A stretch of 41,302 bases of DNA from an uncultured Bacteroidota bacterium. GTDB lineage: Bacteria; Bacteroidota; Bacteroidia; UKL13-3. The stretch covers positions 1 to 41,302 of the forward strand of contig CAIUQQ010000180.1 in the NCBI GenBank assembly GCA_903901345.1, in the 5' to 3' direction. This document shows, piece by piece, positions 6,693 to 15,360 of the stretch (position 1 is the first letter of the stretch; every line of letters starts with the position of its first letter). The notes under the pieces are model-generated. The model worked only from the letters and a program-made list of their open reading frames with translations, ran no database searches and was not told where the DNA came from. Both the position numbers and the translations under genes were made by a program.

Positions 6693-7661
6693 ATGAAAAA
6701 ATTCATTCTATTATTGTTTTTATTCATTGCATTCATGCAATTAAATACTGCTAAAGCAGCTGAAGTAATTGTGCCACCCGATACTGTTAAAGTAGGCGTT
6801 TATTTTATCAGTTTGCACGATATTGATTTTAGGCAAAAAGAATATACAGTTCGGTTTTGGCTGTGGTTTAGGTATAAAAATAAGGCTTTCGATTTTGCTA
6901 AGAATGTAGAAGTTCCCAATGCCAAATCAATTGAAAATACCGACAACTATACCGATACTGCAAACGGTGAAGTATTTACCCTCATGAAAATGAAATGTGT
7001 GATGAAAGAATCGTGGGAAGTTCAAAATTATCCATTCGATAAACAGCAGTTAGAAATTCATATTGAAAATTCACAATTCGACTCCCGAAGTTTGATTTTT
7101 GTAGCCGATACCGTTGGCGAACATTTTGATCCAGCTTTAACCATTGCCGGTTGGAATATTAGTAATATCATTGAAAAAACAGGCTTGCAAACTTATGAAA
7201 CTACCTTTGGCGATTTAACTTTAAAAGAAGCCAAATCGAGTTATGCATCCTTTAAAGTTGATGTGTTTATAGATAGGAATGCTTGGGGATTATTCTTTAA
7301 ATTATTCTTGTGTATGTATGTTTCATTTTTTATTTCATACATGTGCTTTTTTATTCATGCCGATAGCATGGAATCACGTTTTGGATTAAGTGTAGGTTCA
7401 CTGTTTGCAGCAGTTGGTAATAAATATATCATCGATTCTATATTACCTGAATCTTCAACATTTACCTTGGTCGATTCCTTGCATGCTTTTACTTTTATTG
7501 CCATTTTAGGCACCATTATTTTAAGTGTTTATTCGTTAAAATTAGCCAACGAAAACCAATTAGAAAGAGCCAATAAATTAGACCATAAAGCAGCGCGCAT
7601 TATGCTAATTACTTATTTGTTTTTAAATATAATCTTCATTTTAAAAGCAATCTTTTTTTAA
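6693..7661 (+). CDS. Pentameric ligand-gated ion channel homologue (prokaryotic Cys-loop family)
   Basis: A 322-residue protein with the full layout of a prokaryotic pentameric ligand-gated channel (GLIC/ELIC type). A signal peptide spans about residues 1-22. A ~170-residue beta-rich extracellular domain contains the YPFD signature (113-116) within WEVQNYPFDKQQLEIHIEN, and there are no cysteines at the eukaryotic disulfide positions. Four membrane helices follow: M1 ~198-221, M2 ~228-251 (ESRFGLSVGSLFAAVGNKY, ending LPE), M3 ~258-284 and M4 ~300-322. The short M3-M4 loop is typical of bacterial members. The protein should form a homopentamer in the inner membrane with the sensor domain in the periplasm; ligand and ion selectivity cannot be read from sequence. 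Only 13 bp separate its stop from the next gene, so co-transcription with the subtilase is likely. Confidence 0.8.
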   Translation: MKKFILLLFLFIAFMQLNTAKAAEVIVPPDTVKVGVYFISLHDIDFRQKEYTVRFWLWFRYKNKAFDFAKNVEVPNAKSIENTDNYTDTANGEVFTLMKMKCVMKESWEVQNYPFDKQQLEIHIENSQFDSRSLIFVADTVGEHFDPALTIAGWNISNIIEKTGLQTYETTFGDLTLKEAKSSYASFKVDVFIDRNAWGLFFKLFLCMYVSFFISYMCFFIHADSMESRFGLSVGSLFAAVGNKYIIDSILPESSTFTLVDSLHAFTFIAILGTIILSVYSLKLANENQLERANKLDHKAARIMLITYLFLNIIFILKAIFF

Positions 7662-7674
7662 AAATAAAAAATCC

Positions 7675-9855
7675 ATGAATAAGCATTTTCCTATTTTATT
7701 TATTTCTCTTTTTGTTGCGTTGCAATGTATTGCGCAACAACAAAAATTATCGCCTATTGCACAAATTTATTTGAATAAAAATAGTGGTTTAAATAAAGCT
7801 GAATATAACATCAGCGCATTGGTTCAGGTAAATGAAAATATATTGGAAAATGACTTAAAAGCAAAAGGAATATTGGTGCAAACCAAAGCCGGAAACATTT
7901 GGAGTGTGATGATTCCAATGCATGTTTTAAACGATATTTCAAATATAAAAGGCATTGATTATTTGGAAACTTCATTGGCTGCTAAGCCACAAATGCAAGA
8001 CACTGATTGGATTCAAACCAAAACTAATTTAGTGCATCAAGGCTATAATTTGCCAAAGGCATACAAAGGAAATGGAGTAATAGTTGGCATTATTGACATT
8101 GGTTTTGATTATAACCATCCGGCTTTTTACGATGAACAAGGTAATTGTAGAATTATGCGTGTTTGGGAGCAAAACAAAACAGGAACGCCACCAACTGGTT
8201 ATAATTATGGCAATGAATTAACTAATTCTACTAGCATAAAAGCAGCCATAACCGATAGAATTACCGACTCGCACGGAACAATGGTGGCAGGCATTGCGGC
8301 TGGAACGGGAATATTAAGTAAAGGAAATGCAAACCGCGGAATGGCACCCAATGCGGATTTGGTTTTGGTGGGTTTGTATTACGGACAAGAAACTTTTTTA
8401 GACGATAAAAATGTTTCCGCACCTTCATTTGTTGATGCCATGAATTATATTTACAAATATGCTGAATCGGTAAATAAACCTGCGGTAATCAATATCAGTT
8501 GGGGACATCATGGTGGTCCGCACGATGGAACTTCATTGCTTGACAAAGCCATTGAAAACTTAACAGGCGCTGGAAAAATATTGGTAAATGCAGCGGGTAA
8601 CGAAGGTAAAACGCAATTGCATTTGCTACAAAAATTAGCCAACGATACTTTTTATTCTTATAATTATTTTAACAGAAAAATTTATCCATACGAAAAAAAT
8701 TTAACTGATTTTTGGGGCAGCCCCAACTCTGATTTTGCTGTGCAAATTAGGTTAACAGATACCTTACAAAATGTGTTGGCAGCTAGTAATTTTATCAGTG
8801 CTTCCAGCAATCAATTAACCAGTGGTGTATTGGTAAATGGAATTGATTCATTGACATTTTCGTTTGCTTGCCAAGCAAAAAACATCAATAACAACAAACC
8901 AAATATTTTTGTCAATTACCATAATTCAAACCGAGTAAAGTATTTTGTTTCCTATGCTTTTACTTCTAATAATACTGATTTACACGCTTGGAATTGTGGC
9001 TACGAATGGACGAAAGGATATCCATTATTTTTGGCCAATATTCCAGGACAACCAATCAAATCAAATTATATTAGTGGCGATAATAAATTTACCGTTGGTG
9101 AATCGGGAGCAAATAGCAATGCAAGTGTAGCGGTTGGGTCATATAATTCAAATGTGGCTTGGCAAAACTATTGGGGAAATGTAAAAACGGTTGATGACAT
9201 CAGTCAAAAAGATACCATTACTGGCTTTTCAAGCAGAGGCCCAACTACTGATAATAGAACCAAACCCGACATTACCGGACCAGGTTATTTTGTAGGCGGC
9301 CCAGCCAGTAGTTTAACGCCATTTAATGATGCTGATATCACCGACACTTTTCAAGTAAATGGAAAACGATTTGATTATATCATGTCGGCTGGAACTTCAT
9401 TTGCTGCGCCTTGTGTTACTGGAGCCATTGCATTGATGCTTCAAGCCGATAATCAATTAACACCAAGTAAAGTGTTGAGTATGCTCAAAAATTCAGCAAG
9501 GGTGGATGCTAAAACAGGAATTATTCCAACTAGTGGAAGTAATAATTGGGGTTGGGGTAAAATAAACACTTATGAAGCTGTAAAATTGGCTTTTGCTACC
9601 GCAATAACTGAACAAGATAATGTTGGAAATAAAACCATTATTTATCCAAATCCTTTTACCAATAGCATTCAATTTTTAAATAACCAAGAACCTTTGTGGG
9701 TGGAGATTTATAATGTATCAGGGCAAGTACTTTTTAGTAAAAAAATATTGCCGAACGAAAGCATTCAATTAGCACATTTAGCTACTGGAATTTATTTGCT
9801 AAAAACCACCAATGAAAATGGCGGAATACAAATTTGTAAATTGGTAAAGTATTAA
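7675..9855 (+). CDS. Secreted S8 subtilisin-like peptidase with T9SS sorting domain
   Basis: A 726-residue serine peptidase. A signal peptide (about 1-20, ending IAQ) is followed by a pro-region. The catalytic triad is Asp141 (GIIDIGFDYNHP), His200 (DSHGTMVAGIAAG) and Ser575 (SAGTSFAAP), with the oxyanion Asn in NAAGNEG. About 260 residues between the oxyanion Asn and the Ser hold an inserted beta-rich domain. The last ~75 residues form a type A T9SS C-terminal domain: IIYPNPF, then VEIYNVSGQVLF, LATGIYLLK and a basic KLVKY end. The protein is therefore probably exported through the Por machinery and anchored or released at the surface. It lies 13 bp after the channel gene. Confidence 0.93.
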   Translation: MNKHFPILFISLFVALQCIAQQQKLSPIAQIYLNKNSGLNKAEYNISALVQVNENILENDLKAKGILVQTKAGNIWSVMIPMHVLNDISNIKGIDYLETSLAAKPQMQDTDWIQTKTNLVHQGYNLPKAYKGNGVIVGIIDIGFDYNHPAFYDEQGNCRIMRVWEQNKTGTPPTGYNYGNELTNSTSIKAAITDRITDSHGTMVAGIAAGTGILSKGNANRGMAPNADLVLVGLYYGQETFLDDKNVSAPSFVDAMNYIYKYAESVNKPAVINISWGHHGGPHDGTSLLDKAIENLTGAGKILVNAAGNEGKTQLHLLQKLANDTFYSYNYFNRKIYPYEKNLTDFWGSPNSDFAVQIRLTDTLQNVLAASNFISASSNQLTSGVLVNGIDSLTFSFACQAKNINNNKPNIFVNYHNSNRVKYFVSYAFTSNNTDLHAWNCGYEWTKGYPLFLANIPGQPIKSNYISGDNKFTVGESGANSNASVAVGSYNSNVAWQNYWGNVKTVDDISQKDTITGFSSRGPTTDNRTKPDITGPGYFVGGPASSLTPFNDADITDTFQVNGKRFDYIMSAGTSFAAPCVTGAIALMLQADNQLTPSKVLSMLKNSARVDAKTGIIPTSGSNNWGWGKINTYEAVKLAFATAITEQDNVGNKTIIYPNPFTNSIQFLNNQEPLWVEIYNVSGQVLFSKKILPNESIQLAHLATGIYLLKTTNENGGIQICKLVKY

Positions 9856-9871
9856 TTAAACGATACAAAAA

Positions 9872-9902
9872 AAGCCTATTAACGTTTAAATTAACAGGCT
9901 TC
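9872..9902. terminator. Bidirectional terminator between convergent genes
   Basis: AAGCCT (9872-9877) pairs with AGGCTT (9896-9901) and TTAA (9879-9882) with TTAA (9891-9894), with one mismatch between. A seven-A run before the stem gives a U-tract on the minus strand, serving the cyanophycinase gene. On the plus strand the following TCTTGATTTT is a weaker tract for the subtilase. Confidence 0.75.
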
Positions 9903-9918
9903 TTGATTTTCATATTTT

Positions 9919-10809
9919 TTAAGCTGTAGCTATTAACTGCTCAATATTTTTTACTTCAGGTAAAAACTTTCGTTCTTTGAGTAAATAGCCATTGCCACGC
10001 ACCAAAATATGAACTTTTATATTTTCAATACAAATAGGAGAACTTTCACTTACATCAGTTATGTTAGAAAATTTAATATCTCGTCCATCCACAATTACAA
10101 CAGCTCCACTTCCTATAACTTCTAAGTAATTATTATCAATAACTATTACACCTGTATCTTCGCCAAGGCCAATTCCAGTGCATTGCGGGTTACTTGCTAC
10201 TGCTTGTGCCAAACGGTTAAAACGTCCACGTTTATCAAAATGTGAGTCAATGATTACATTAGGAATAAAAGCTAAGCCAGTAGTAATTTTTACTTCACCT
10301 TTTAAATGTGCTAATTCGCTTTTACCCGAATAAATCATGGTATTGCTCATGGCCATTGCGCCAGCACTGGTACCTGCTATTACAAATTTTTCTTCATTGA
10401 AATACCTATCGTGTAACACTTGGTAAATTTCTGTTCCACCAAAAATACTTGTTAAACGCAATTGGTCACCACCTGAAAATAAAATGCCGTCACAATCTTT
10501 TACACGTTGAATATATTCAGGATTATGAACATCTTCACGGTTTCTAATATTCATAACACCAGCGCGTTTACAGCCTATTTTGCTAAATGTGTCAATATAA
10601 TTTTGACCTACTTCTTGCGGAATAGACGATGCTGTTGTTATTACTTCAATTTTTTTATCAATTCCACCAACTTCTTCCACAAAACGTTTAAGAATAGATA
10701 AACTGAAAAAATTTAAACTTTTATTTGAATGTCCATATCCTTTTTCGGGTTCAGTGCCTTTATCTTCAGCACCGCCAATGGATATTAGTTTTCCTTTAGG
10801 TGTATTCAA
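9919..10809 (-). CDS. cphB: Cyanophycinase (peptidase family S51)
   Basis: A 296-residue serine exopeptidase of the type that cleaves cyanophycin (multi-L-arginyl-poly-L-aspartate) to beta-Asp-Arg dipeptides. Visible motifs are GKLISIGGAEDKG at the N-terminus, SGGDQLRLT (112-120), the nucleophile elbow AGTSAGAMAMS with Ser148, DSHFDKRGRFNRL (188-200) and GLGEDTGV (215-221). There is no signal peptide, so it should be cytoplasmic. No cyanophycin synthetase (cphA) lies in the window, although the two genes often neighbour each other elsewhere. Upstream is a repeat-bearing 211-bp spacer, so it is probably its own transcription unit. Confidence 0.92.
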   Translation of the reverse strand: MNTPKGKLISIGGAEDKGTEPEKGYGHSNKSLNFFSLSILKRFVEEVGGIDKKIEVITTASSIPQEVGQNYIDTFSKIGCKRAGVMNIRNREDVHNPEYIQRVKDCDGILFSGGDQLRLTSIFGGTEIYQVLHDRYFNEEKFVIAGTSAGAMAMSNTMIYSGKSELAHLKGEVKITTGLAFIPNVIIDSHFDKRGRFNRLAQAVASNPQCTGIGLGEDTGVIVIDNNYLEVIGSGAVVIVDGRDIKFSNITDVSESSPICIENIKVHILVRGNGYLLKERKFLPEVKNIEQLIATA

Positions 10810-10921
10810 TTGCTTTATTTTTTTGGATAAAAAATAGTATTCCCCCCGTTTATTAATTCTAGAAACTTATAATTGATATGTTTTATATTTAAAAAATTAG
10901 CTAAAGCTAATAAAAATATTT

Positions 10922-10982
10922 GAACCACATAGAAACATAGAATACATAGCTTTTTACTATGTTATTTATAAGTCTATATGGT
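10922..10982. repeat. Dispersed ACATAG-type intergenic hairpin, copy 2
   Basis: GAACCACATAGAAACATAG begins the element, and CTATG...TCTATATGGTTT closes it in inverted orientation, giving an imperfect ~60-bp hairpin. It shares the ACCACATAGAAACATAG word with copies at 1-46 and 17849-17876. It occupies the 211-bp spacer between the acidic hypothetical gene and the cyanophycinase gene. Confidence 0.7.
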
Positions 10983-11020
10983 TTAAAAATCAATTTTAAG
11001 GATTGCTCCACTTTTAAAAA

Positions 11021-11413
11021 TTATTCTTTAGGACCTTCTTCTTCTTCCGCTTGTTCTTCGTTCAAGTAATCGTCTTCACCTTCCCACTCTTGGTCAGGGC
11101 TAATCCACTCTTCGCCTTCCATCATTTTGCGGTATTCTATTAGTTCTTCTTTGTTGTATTTATTGCTATAATCGCTTAATAAATCTAACAAATAATCTAA
11201 ATTAGCTACACCATCATCTTCAGTATATTCAAAGGTATAATTACCATTTACTTGAATGTTTTCGTAAGCCAAACGGATCATGCGAACATAACCTGGTTGG
11301 TTTAAGTTATCAATAAAAAATTTACGTAATTCTTTTAACTGATTTACTAGTTTTTCACCTTCAAATCCTTCTTTAGCCAAAGTTACTTTTATGGCATCTA
11401 TCAATTGCTTCAT
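11021..11413 (-). CDS. Acidic hypothetical protein
   Basis: A 130-residue soluble, helix-rich protein with no family I can name. The first ~75 residues mix Lys and hydrophobics (LVNQLKELRKFFIDNL, then RMIRLAYENIQ). The C-terminal ~45 residues are very acidic, with two EWIS/EWEG aromatic spots and a poly-Glu tail. There is no signal peptide or membrane segment. It is flanked by repeat-bearing spacers on both sides and appears to be expressed alone. Likely a Bacteroidota-restricted conserved hypothetical; function unknown. Confidence 0.7.
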   Translation of the reverse strand: MKQLIDAIKVTLAKEGFEGEKLVNQLKELRKFFIDNLNQPGYVRMIRLAYENIQVNGNYTFEYTEDDGVANLDYLLDLLSDYSNKYNKEELIEYRKMMEGEEWISPDQEWEGEDDYLNEEQAEEEEGPKE

Positions 11414-11598
11414 TGCTTATTTTTAAATTATAATGAGGGCGAAAATAAGGTTTTGTTTCAAAATTTACCTACATTTTAAAAAAAAGCTTTTTGCAGCTAG
11501 CTTCTAGCTTCAGGCTACTTAAAATAAGCTACAAGATTTAAATAAATAAATAAATGAAATAAACGCTTAAACCCATTAACAGTTAAGTACTTTAATAC

Positions 11599-12894
11599 TT
11601 AAACAAACATGTCATCTTGTTCTTTATCAAGGTCATCTTGTTCTTTATCTATTTGGCGTTTTACCAATAATTGTAAAGCTGGACCCGCCATAATTGATGT
11701 TATAACAGCCATAATAACAATGGCCACAAACAGTTTTTCATTGATTAAATCGGCTTGTAAAGCCAATATTGCCAATATAATTCCCATTGCCCCACGGGCA
11801 TTCATACCAAAACCTACAGCTATACTTTCTTGTTTTGTTAATCCACCCCAAAATGCACCAAAACCTGCTCCAATTAATTTGGTGGCAATGGCTAAAACTA
11901 GCACTAGTAAAGTAATTTGTAAATCAAAATTCGCAAAGAAATCGACTTTAAAACCAATGGAAACAAAAAATAAAGGAGCAAAAATATTTGTTACAAATTG
12001 ATTGACTATTTCGCGTGTTTTTTCAGTTAAATGAACACTATCGCCAAAGGCAATTCCAACTATAAAAGCACCAAATATGGCATGAATTCCAATAAATTCA
12101 GTAAAGGCAGCACCCAAAAATGCCAATCCTAATGAAAGACTTAAAAATCCACCTGGCCAGCTAAAGTTTTTTTGCGCCCATGGCAATGATTTATTAATAA
12201 TTATTCGCCCAACAGTAAGCATTGCTACCGAATAAAGTATGGTTAAGCCAAGAGTAAATAAAAACCCATGACTGTGAGAACTAATTTTTAGCATTCCAAG
12301 GATTACTGAAAATAAAAGCCAACCAACAATATCATCGAACATGGCAGCTATAATAATTATCATTCCTACTTTTGACCTAAATAGTCCTAAATCCATTAAA
12401 GTTCTGGCAATAATTGGTAAAGCAGAAACAGCCAAAGCGGTTCCAAAAAATAAACTAAATAAAATTAATTTTGAACTACTTGTAAAATATTCTCCAAAAA
12501 GTGGATAGTAATAATAGGCCACTAAAAAACCAATTGCTAAAGGAATAATTAATCCTAAAAAACTTGTTTTTAATGCAGTTTTTCCTTGTTGGCGAATTAC
12601 TGATAAATCCACCTCCATGCCTGCTACAAATAATAACATGATTACTGAAATGGCTGTAATTCCATTAAATGCAATCATAGAATTACTATGTTGGTTTAAA
12701 ACTAACGTACTAATGTTTGGAAAATAATGACCTAATAAACTTGGTCCTAAGCAAATTCCAGCTACTAATTCACCAACTACCAAAGGCATTTTAAACTTCC
12801 TAAAAAATTCACCAACAAGCCTTGCTACTATGAGCAAAACGCCTAAGCTAAATATTAAACTTATTGTGTCTTGTTGGCTTAAAGTGGTGTTCAT
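11599..12894 (-). CDS. CPA2-family cation:proton antiporter
   Basis: A 431-residue membrane protein with 11-13 hydrophobic segments, of the monovalent cation:proton antiporter-2 family (KefB/NhaS-like). Key motifs are GELVAGICLGPSLLG (41-55), FVAGMEVDL (89-97), GTALAVSALPIIARTL (151-166) and the ion-binding Asp pair D187-D188 in AAMFDDIVGW. It has no C-terminal RCK/TrkA domain. The tail is a short acidic stretch made of two copies of DKEQDD(L/M) from a 21-bp tandem duplication (11612-11653). The universal-stress-protein gene lies immediately upstream on the same strand, about 100 bp away, suggesting a functional link like the fused antiporter-USP proteins of other lineages. The exported cation (Na+ or K+) is not decidable here. 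Confidence 0.9.
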   Translation of the reverse strand: MNTTLSQQDTISLIFSLGVLLIVARLVGEFFRKFKMPLVVGELVAGICLGPSLLGHYFPNISTLVLNQHSNSMIAFNGITAISVIMLLFVAGMEVDLSVIRQQGKTALKTSFLGLIIPLAIGFLVAYYYYPLFGEYFTSSSKLILFSLFFGTALAVSALPIIARTLMDLGLFRSKVGMIIIIAAMFDDIVGWLLFSVILGMLKISSHSHGFLFTLGLTILYSVAMLTVGRIIINKSLPWAQKNFSWPGGFLSLSLGLAFLGAAFTEFIGIHAIFGAFIVGIAFGDSVHLTEKTREIVNQFVTNIFAPLFFVSIGFKVDFFANFDLQITLLVLVLAIATKLIGAGFGAFWGGLTKQESIAVGFGMNARGAMGIILAILALQADLINEKLFVAIVIMAVITSIMAGPALQLLVKRQIDKEQDDLDKEQDDMFV

Positions 12895-12907
12895 TGATGG
12901 ATAAACT

Positions 12908-12955
12908 ATTGAATTGTTATATTATTGAATTACTATATTGTTGGATTGCTAATTG
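12908..12955. repeat. 16-bp tandem repeat in the usp-antiporter spacer
   Basis: There are three consecutive 16-bp units: ATTGAATTGTTATATT (12908-12923), ATTGAATTACTATATT (12924-12939) and the more divergent GTTGGATTGCTAATTG (12940-12955). They lie in the 102-bp spacer between two same-strand genes. No ORF or clear hairpin is present. Confidence 0.6.
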
Positions 12956-12996
12956 TTAAAATTCACATTTAGTGTTTTTGGCAATACGCATGCTGT

Positions 12997-13860
12997 TTAG
13001 TCTTCTTTGATATTTACCAATAATAAATTGCAAGGTAAATCGGCTAAAGCAAACTCAATGTCAGTTGGAAAAACACGGTCAATTAAATTCATTTTTCTGT
13101 CAGGAGAATTTAAAATCAATAAATCAGCGTGATGTTCACGTGCATATTTTGAAATGATATAACCTGGTTTTCCTTCTATTCTGTCAATATTTATTTTCAA
13201 ATCACCACAATCATTACAACTTAATATATAGTTCAATCTTTTATCTTCTTCTTCAATTAAGTTTTCCTTGTGCTTTGCAACTTCATTTTCTTTGAATTCA
13301 TCGCTTCTAATTAAAACAGCTTTATTCAAATCAGTTTCTTGAATTACATCTACATTTTTAACTTTAAATGCTTTGGCAATTTCAATGGCTACAGCAATGG
13401 TATTTTCAGTTTTTGGATTGTTAGAACCTTCAACCACAATATAATTTATTGGACTTGATTCTATTTTTGGTTCTGTAAGCATTAACATGCTACACTTAAT
13501 TTTTCGGCTTAATTTTCGGGCTACACTGCCCATAATATATTTTATTAAACTTTCTTTTTCTAAAGCCCCAGCTACTAATAAATCAAGTTGTTCTTCATTA
13601 CAAATATTTAAAATTGTTTCAACAGTTTCGCCCTCTTGCCAAATTAGTTTTGAATTGTTTAACAAGTTATATTTTTCTAAATATTTATTTAAAGTTTTAA
13701 CATCTTCTTCGCTTTTATTTCCAACATGAATAAATACCATTTCCGATTTTAAACCAACTTGCATTTTTGCTGCTTCAGCAATTAGCGCTTCTAATCTTGG
13801 GGAAAAAGCAATTGCAATGCCTATTTTTTTAAAAACTAATTCTTTTTTCTCTCCACTCAT
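12997..13860 (-). CDS. Tandem-domain universal stress protein
   Basis: A 287-residue cytoplasmic protein with two UspA-like domains. Domain 1 (about 8-130) shows KKIGIAIAFSPRLEALIAEAAKM, LDLLVAGALEKESLIKYIMGSVARKLSRKIKCSMLML, close to the ATP-binding G-2x-G-9x-G-S/T layout. Domain 2 (about 138-285) is more divergent and ends with ADLLILNSPDRKMNLIDRVFPTDIEFALADLPCNLLLVN. It lies just upstream of the CPA2 antiporter on the same strand, so the two are probably co-transcribed, and the protein may sense nucleotide or stress state for the transporter. That link is inference from context. Confidence 0.85.
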   Translation of the reverse strand: MSGEKKELVFKKIGIAIAFSPRLEALIAEAAKMQVGLKSEMVFIHVGNKSEEDVKTLNKYLEKYNLLNNSKLIWQEGETVETILNICNEEQLDLLVAGALEKESLIKYIMGSVARKLSRKIKCSMLMLTEPKIESSPINYIVVEGSNNPKTENTIAVAIEIAKAFKVKNVDVIQETDLNKAVLIRSDEFKENEVAKHKENLIEEEDKRLNYILSCNDCGDLKINIDRIEGKPGYIISKYAREHHADLLILNSPDRKMNLIDRVFPTDIEFALADLPCNLLLVNIKED

Positions 13861-13938
13861 CTTTTTTATTTATTAATTTTAAAAATGTAACAATAAAATA
13901 TTGAATTTGTTCCATTTTAATTTGCATATTAAACATTT

Positions 13939-15303
13939 TTATTCGTTACAAAGTAACCAAACTAAACTAGTAATTGCGGCAGCACCCAAATGCAACTCAC
14001 GCTCATTCACATTTTCAAATATATCGTTTTCAGTATGGTGATAATCAAAATATCTTTGTGAATCGGGAACATAACCTATTAATGCTTTGCAATTATTTTT
14101 CAACGGACCAATATCGGCACCACCACCACCCAAGTCTATTTTATCCCAACCATAATTTCTGAATAAATGCGCTTTTGCATTCATGTTTTTATAAATGGTA
14201 GAATCACTAATACCAAACCCACGAGGTACAAATCCGCCCGCATCGGTTTCAATGGCAGCATAATGATTTTCATTGTTTTTTTCTGCTAATTCATCATATT
14301 TTATTCCGCCACGCAAACCATTTTCTTCGTTCATAAATAATACTGCACGCAAAGTTCTTTCATGTTTTAAATTTAATGTTTTAAACAAACGCAAAACCTC
14401 TATACTTTGCACACAGCCTGCGCCATCATCGTGTGCGCCTTCACCTACATCCCAACTATCTAAATGGCCACCAATTAATATTATTTCATTGGCTTTGGTT
14501 GTTCCATTTAACTGACCAATGACGTTATAACTCAAAACACTATCAATAAAATTATTGCAATTTAAGTTAAAGTAAAACTTGGTTTCACTATTTTCTTTTA
14601 GTGATTTACTTAACACATCGGCATGGTTACTGCTAATGGCACATGCTGGTATTTTGGGAAACGAATCGTTATAATACATGGCTCCTGTATGTGCAAATTC
14701 ATCGTGAGCTAAAGTCATGCTACGAACTACTACGCCAATGGCACCAAGCTTTGCAGCTTCAGATGCACCTCTTCCACGTTGGTTCACTGCACCGCCATAA
14801 GCAGCGCCAGTAATAATATGGGTTGGATCCATTGGTCGGTTAAAAAACACAATTTTTCCTTGTACTTTTTCTTTGCCTAAGCTGCGCAATTCTTCAAAAG
14901 TTTTTACTTCTATAACATTGGCAGTAATGCCATCTTTTGGAGTAGAAACAGAACCTCCTAAGGCTAAAATATTTACTAAAAATGGTTTTAAACCACCTAA
15001 AATTTTTCCGGTTTCTGTTTTCTTACTTCCTCTAATCCATTTAGGAACCATTACAGGTTGTAACCAAACACTATCAAAACCATAGGCTATCATTCGTTTG
15101 TACATTAACTGAACAGCTTTTGCAGCTTGCTCACTTCCACTTATTCTATTTCCAATATGTTTGCACAAATCGTGCAAATCGGCATAAGCTTTACCATTCG
15201 ATAAAACTTCATCGGTAATTTTTTTTATAATAATTGAATCTTGATTTTGCGCAAAGGATTGTAAGCAAAAGAAAGATAATAATACAAGGAAATATTTGTT
15301 CAT
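13939..15303 (-). CDS. Secreted M28-family zinc metallopeptidase
   Basis: A 454-residue protein with a signal peptide (1-19, ending SFAQ). A protease-associated (PA) domain lies at about 125-250. The M28 catalytic domain carries the co-catalytic zinc ligands: H280 and D282 (GGHLDSWD), D292/D293 (GAHDDGAG), E326-E327 (MNEENG), D354 (ETDAGG) and H422/H423 (YHHTEND). Layout and length fit the carboxypeptidase Q / aminopeptidase group that releases amino acids from peptides outside the cytoplasm. There is no T9SS tail, so it is probably periplasmic. A TATATTTG -7-like element at 15324-15331 lies about 20 bp upstream of the ATG. Confidence 0.92.
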   Translation of the reverse strand: MNKYFLVLLSFFCLQSFAQNQDSIIIKKITDEVLSNGKAYADLHDLCKHIGNRISGSEQAAKAVQLMYKRMIAYGFDSVWLQPVMVPKWIRGSKKTETGKILGGLKPFLVNILALGGSVSTPKDGITANVIEVKTFEELRSLGKEKVQGKIVFFNRPMDPTHIITGAAYGGAVNQRGRGASEAAKLGAIGVVVRSMTLAHDEFAHTGAMYYNDSFPKIPACAISSNHADVLSKSLKENSETKFYFNLNCNNFIDSVLSYNVIGQLNGTTKANEIILIGGHLDSWDVGEGAHDDGAGCVQSIEVLRLFKTLNLKHERTLRAVLFMNEENGLRGGIKYDELAEKNNENHYAAIETDAGGFVPRGFGISDSTIYKNMNAKAHLFRNYGWDKIDLGGGGADIGPLKNNCKALIGYVPDSQRYFDYHHTENDIFENVNERELHLGAAAITSLVWLLCNE

Positions 15304-15323
15304 AAATTTGGCTGATTAGCGTT

Positions 15324-15331
15324 CAAATATA
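15324..15331 (-). promoter_or_regulatory. Bacteroidota -7 element upstream of the M28 peptidase
   Basis: On the minus strand this reads TATATTTG, an exact match to the TAnnTTTG consensus, 20 bp before the ATG at 15303. I see no good TTTG -33 element at the usual spacing, so confidence is moderate to low. Confidence 0.35.
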
Positions 15332-15360
15332 TATTTTGAGTGGGGAATAAAAATAGTGCT

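Noticed and set aside
11609-12001. Plus-strand open frame of 130 codons inside the antiporter gene
   Set aside because: It is the antisense of a confidently identified membrane protein, with implausible composition and no family features.
12976-12993. Second sigma-54-like sequence TTGGCAATACGCATGCTG
   Set aside because: GG and GC are 10 bp apart, but the -12 part is ATGC rather than TTGC, and it points away from the neighbouring minus-strand genes.
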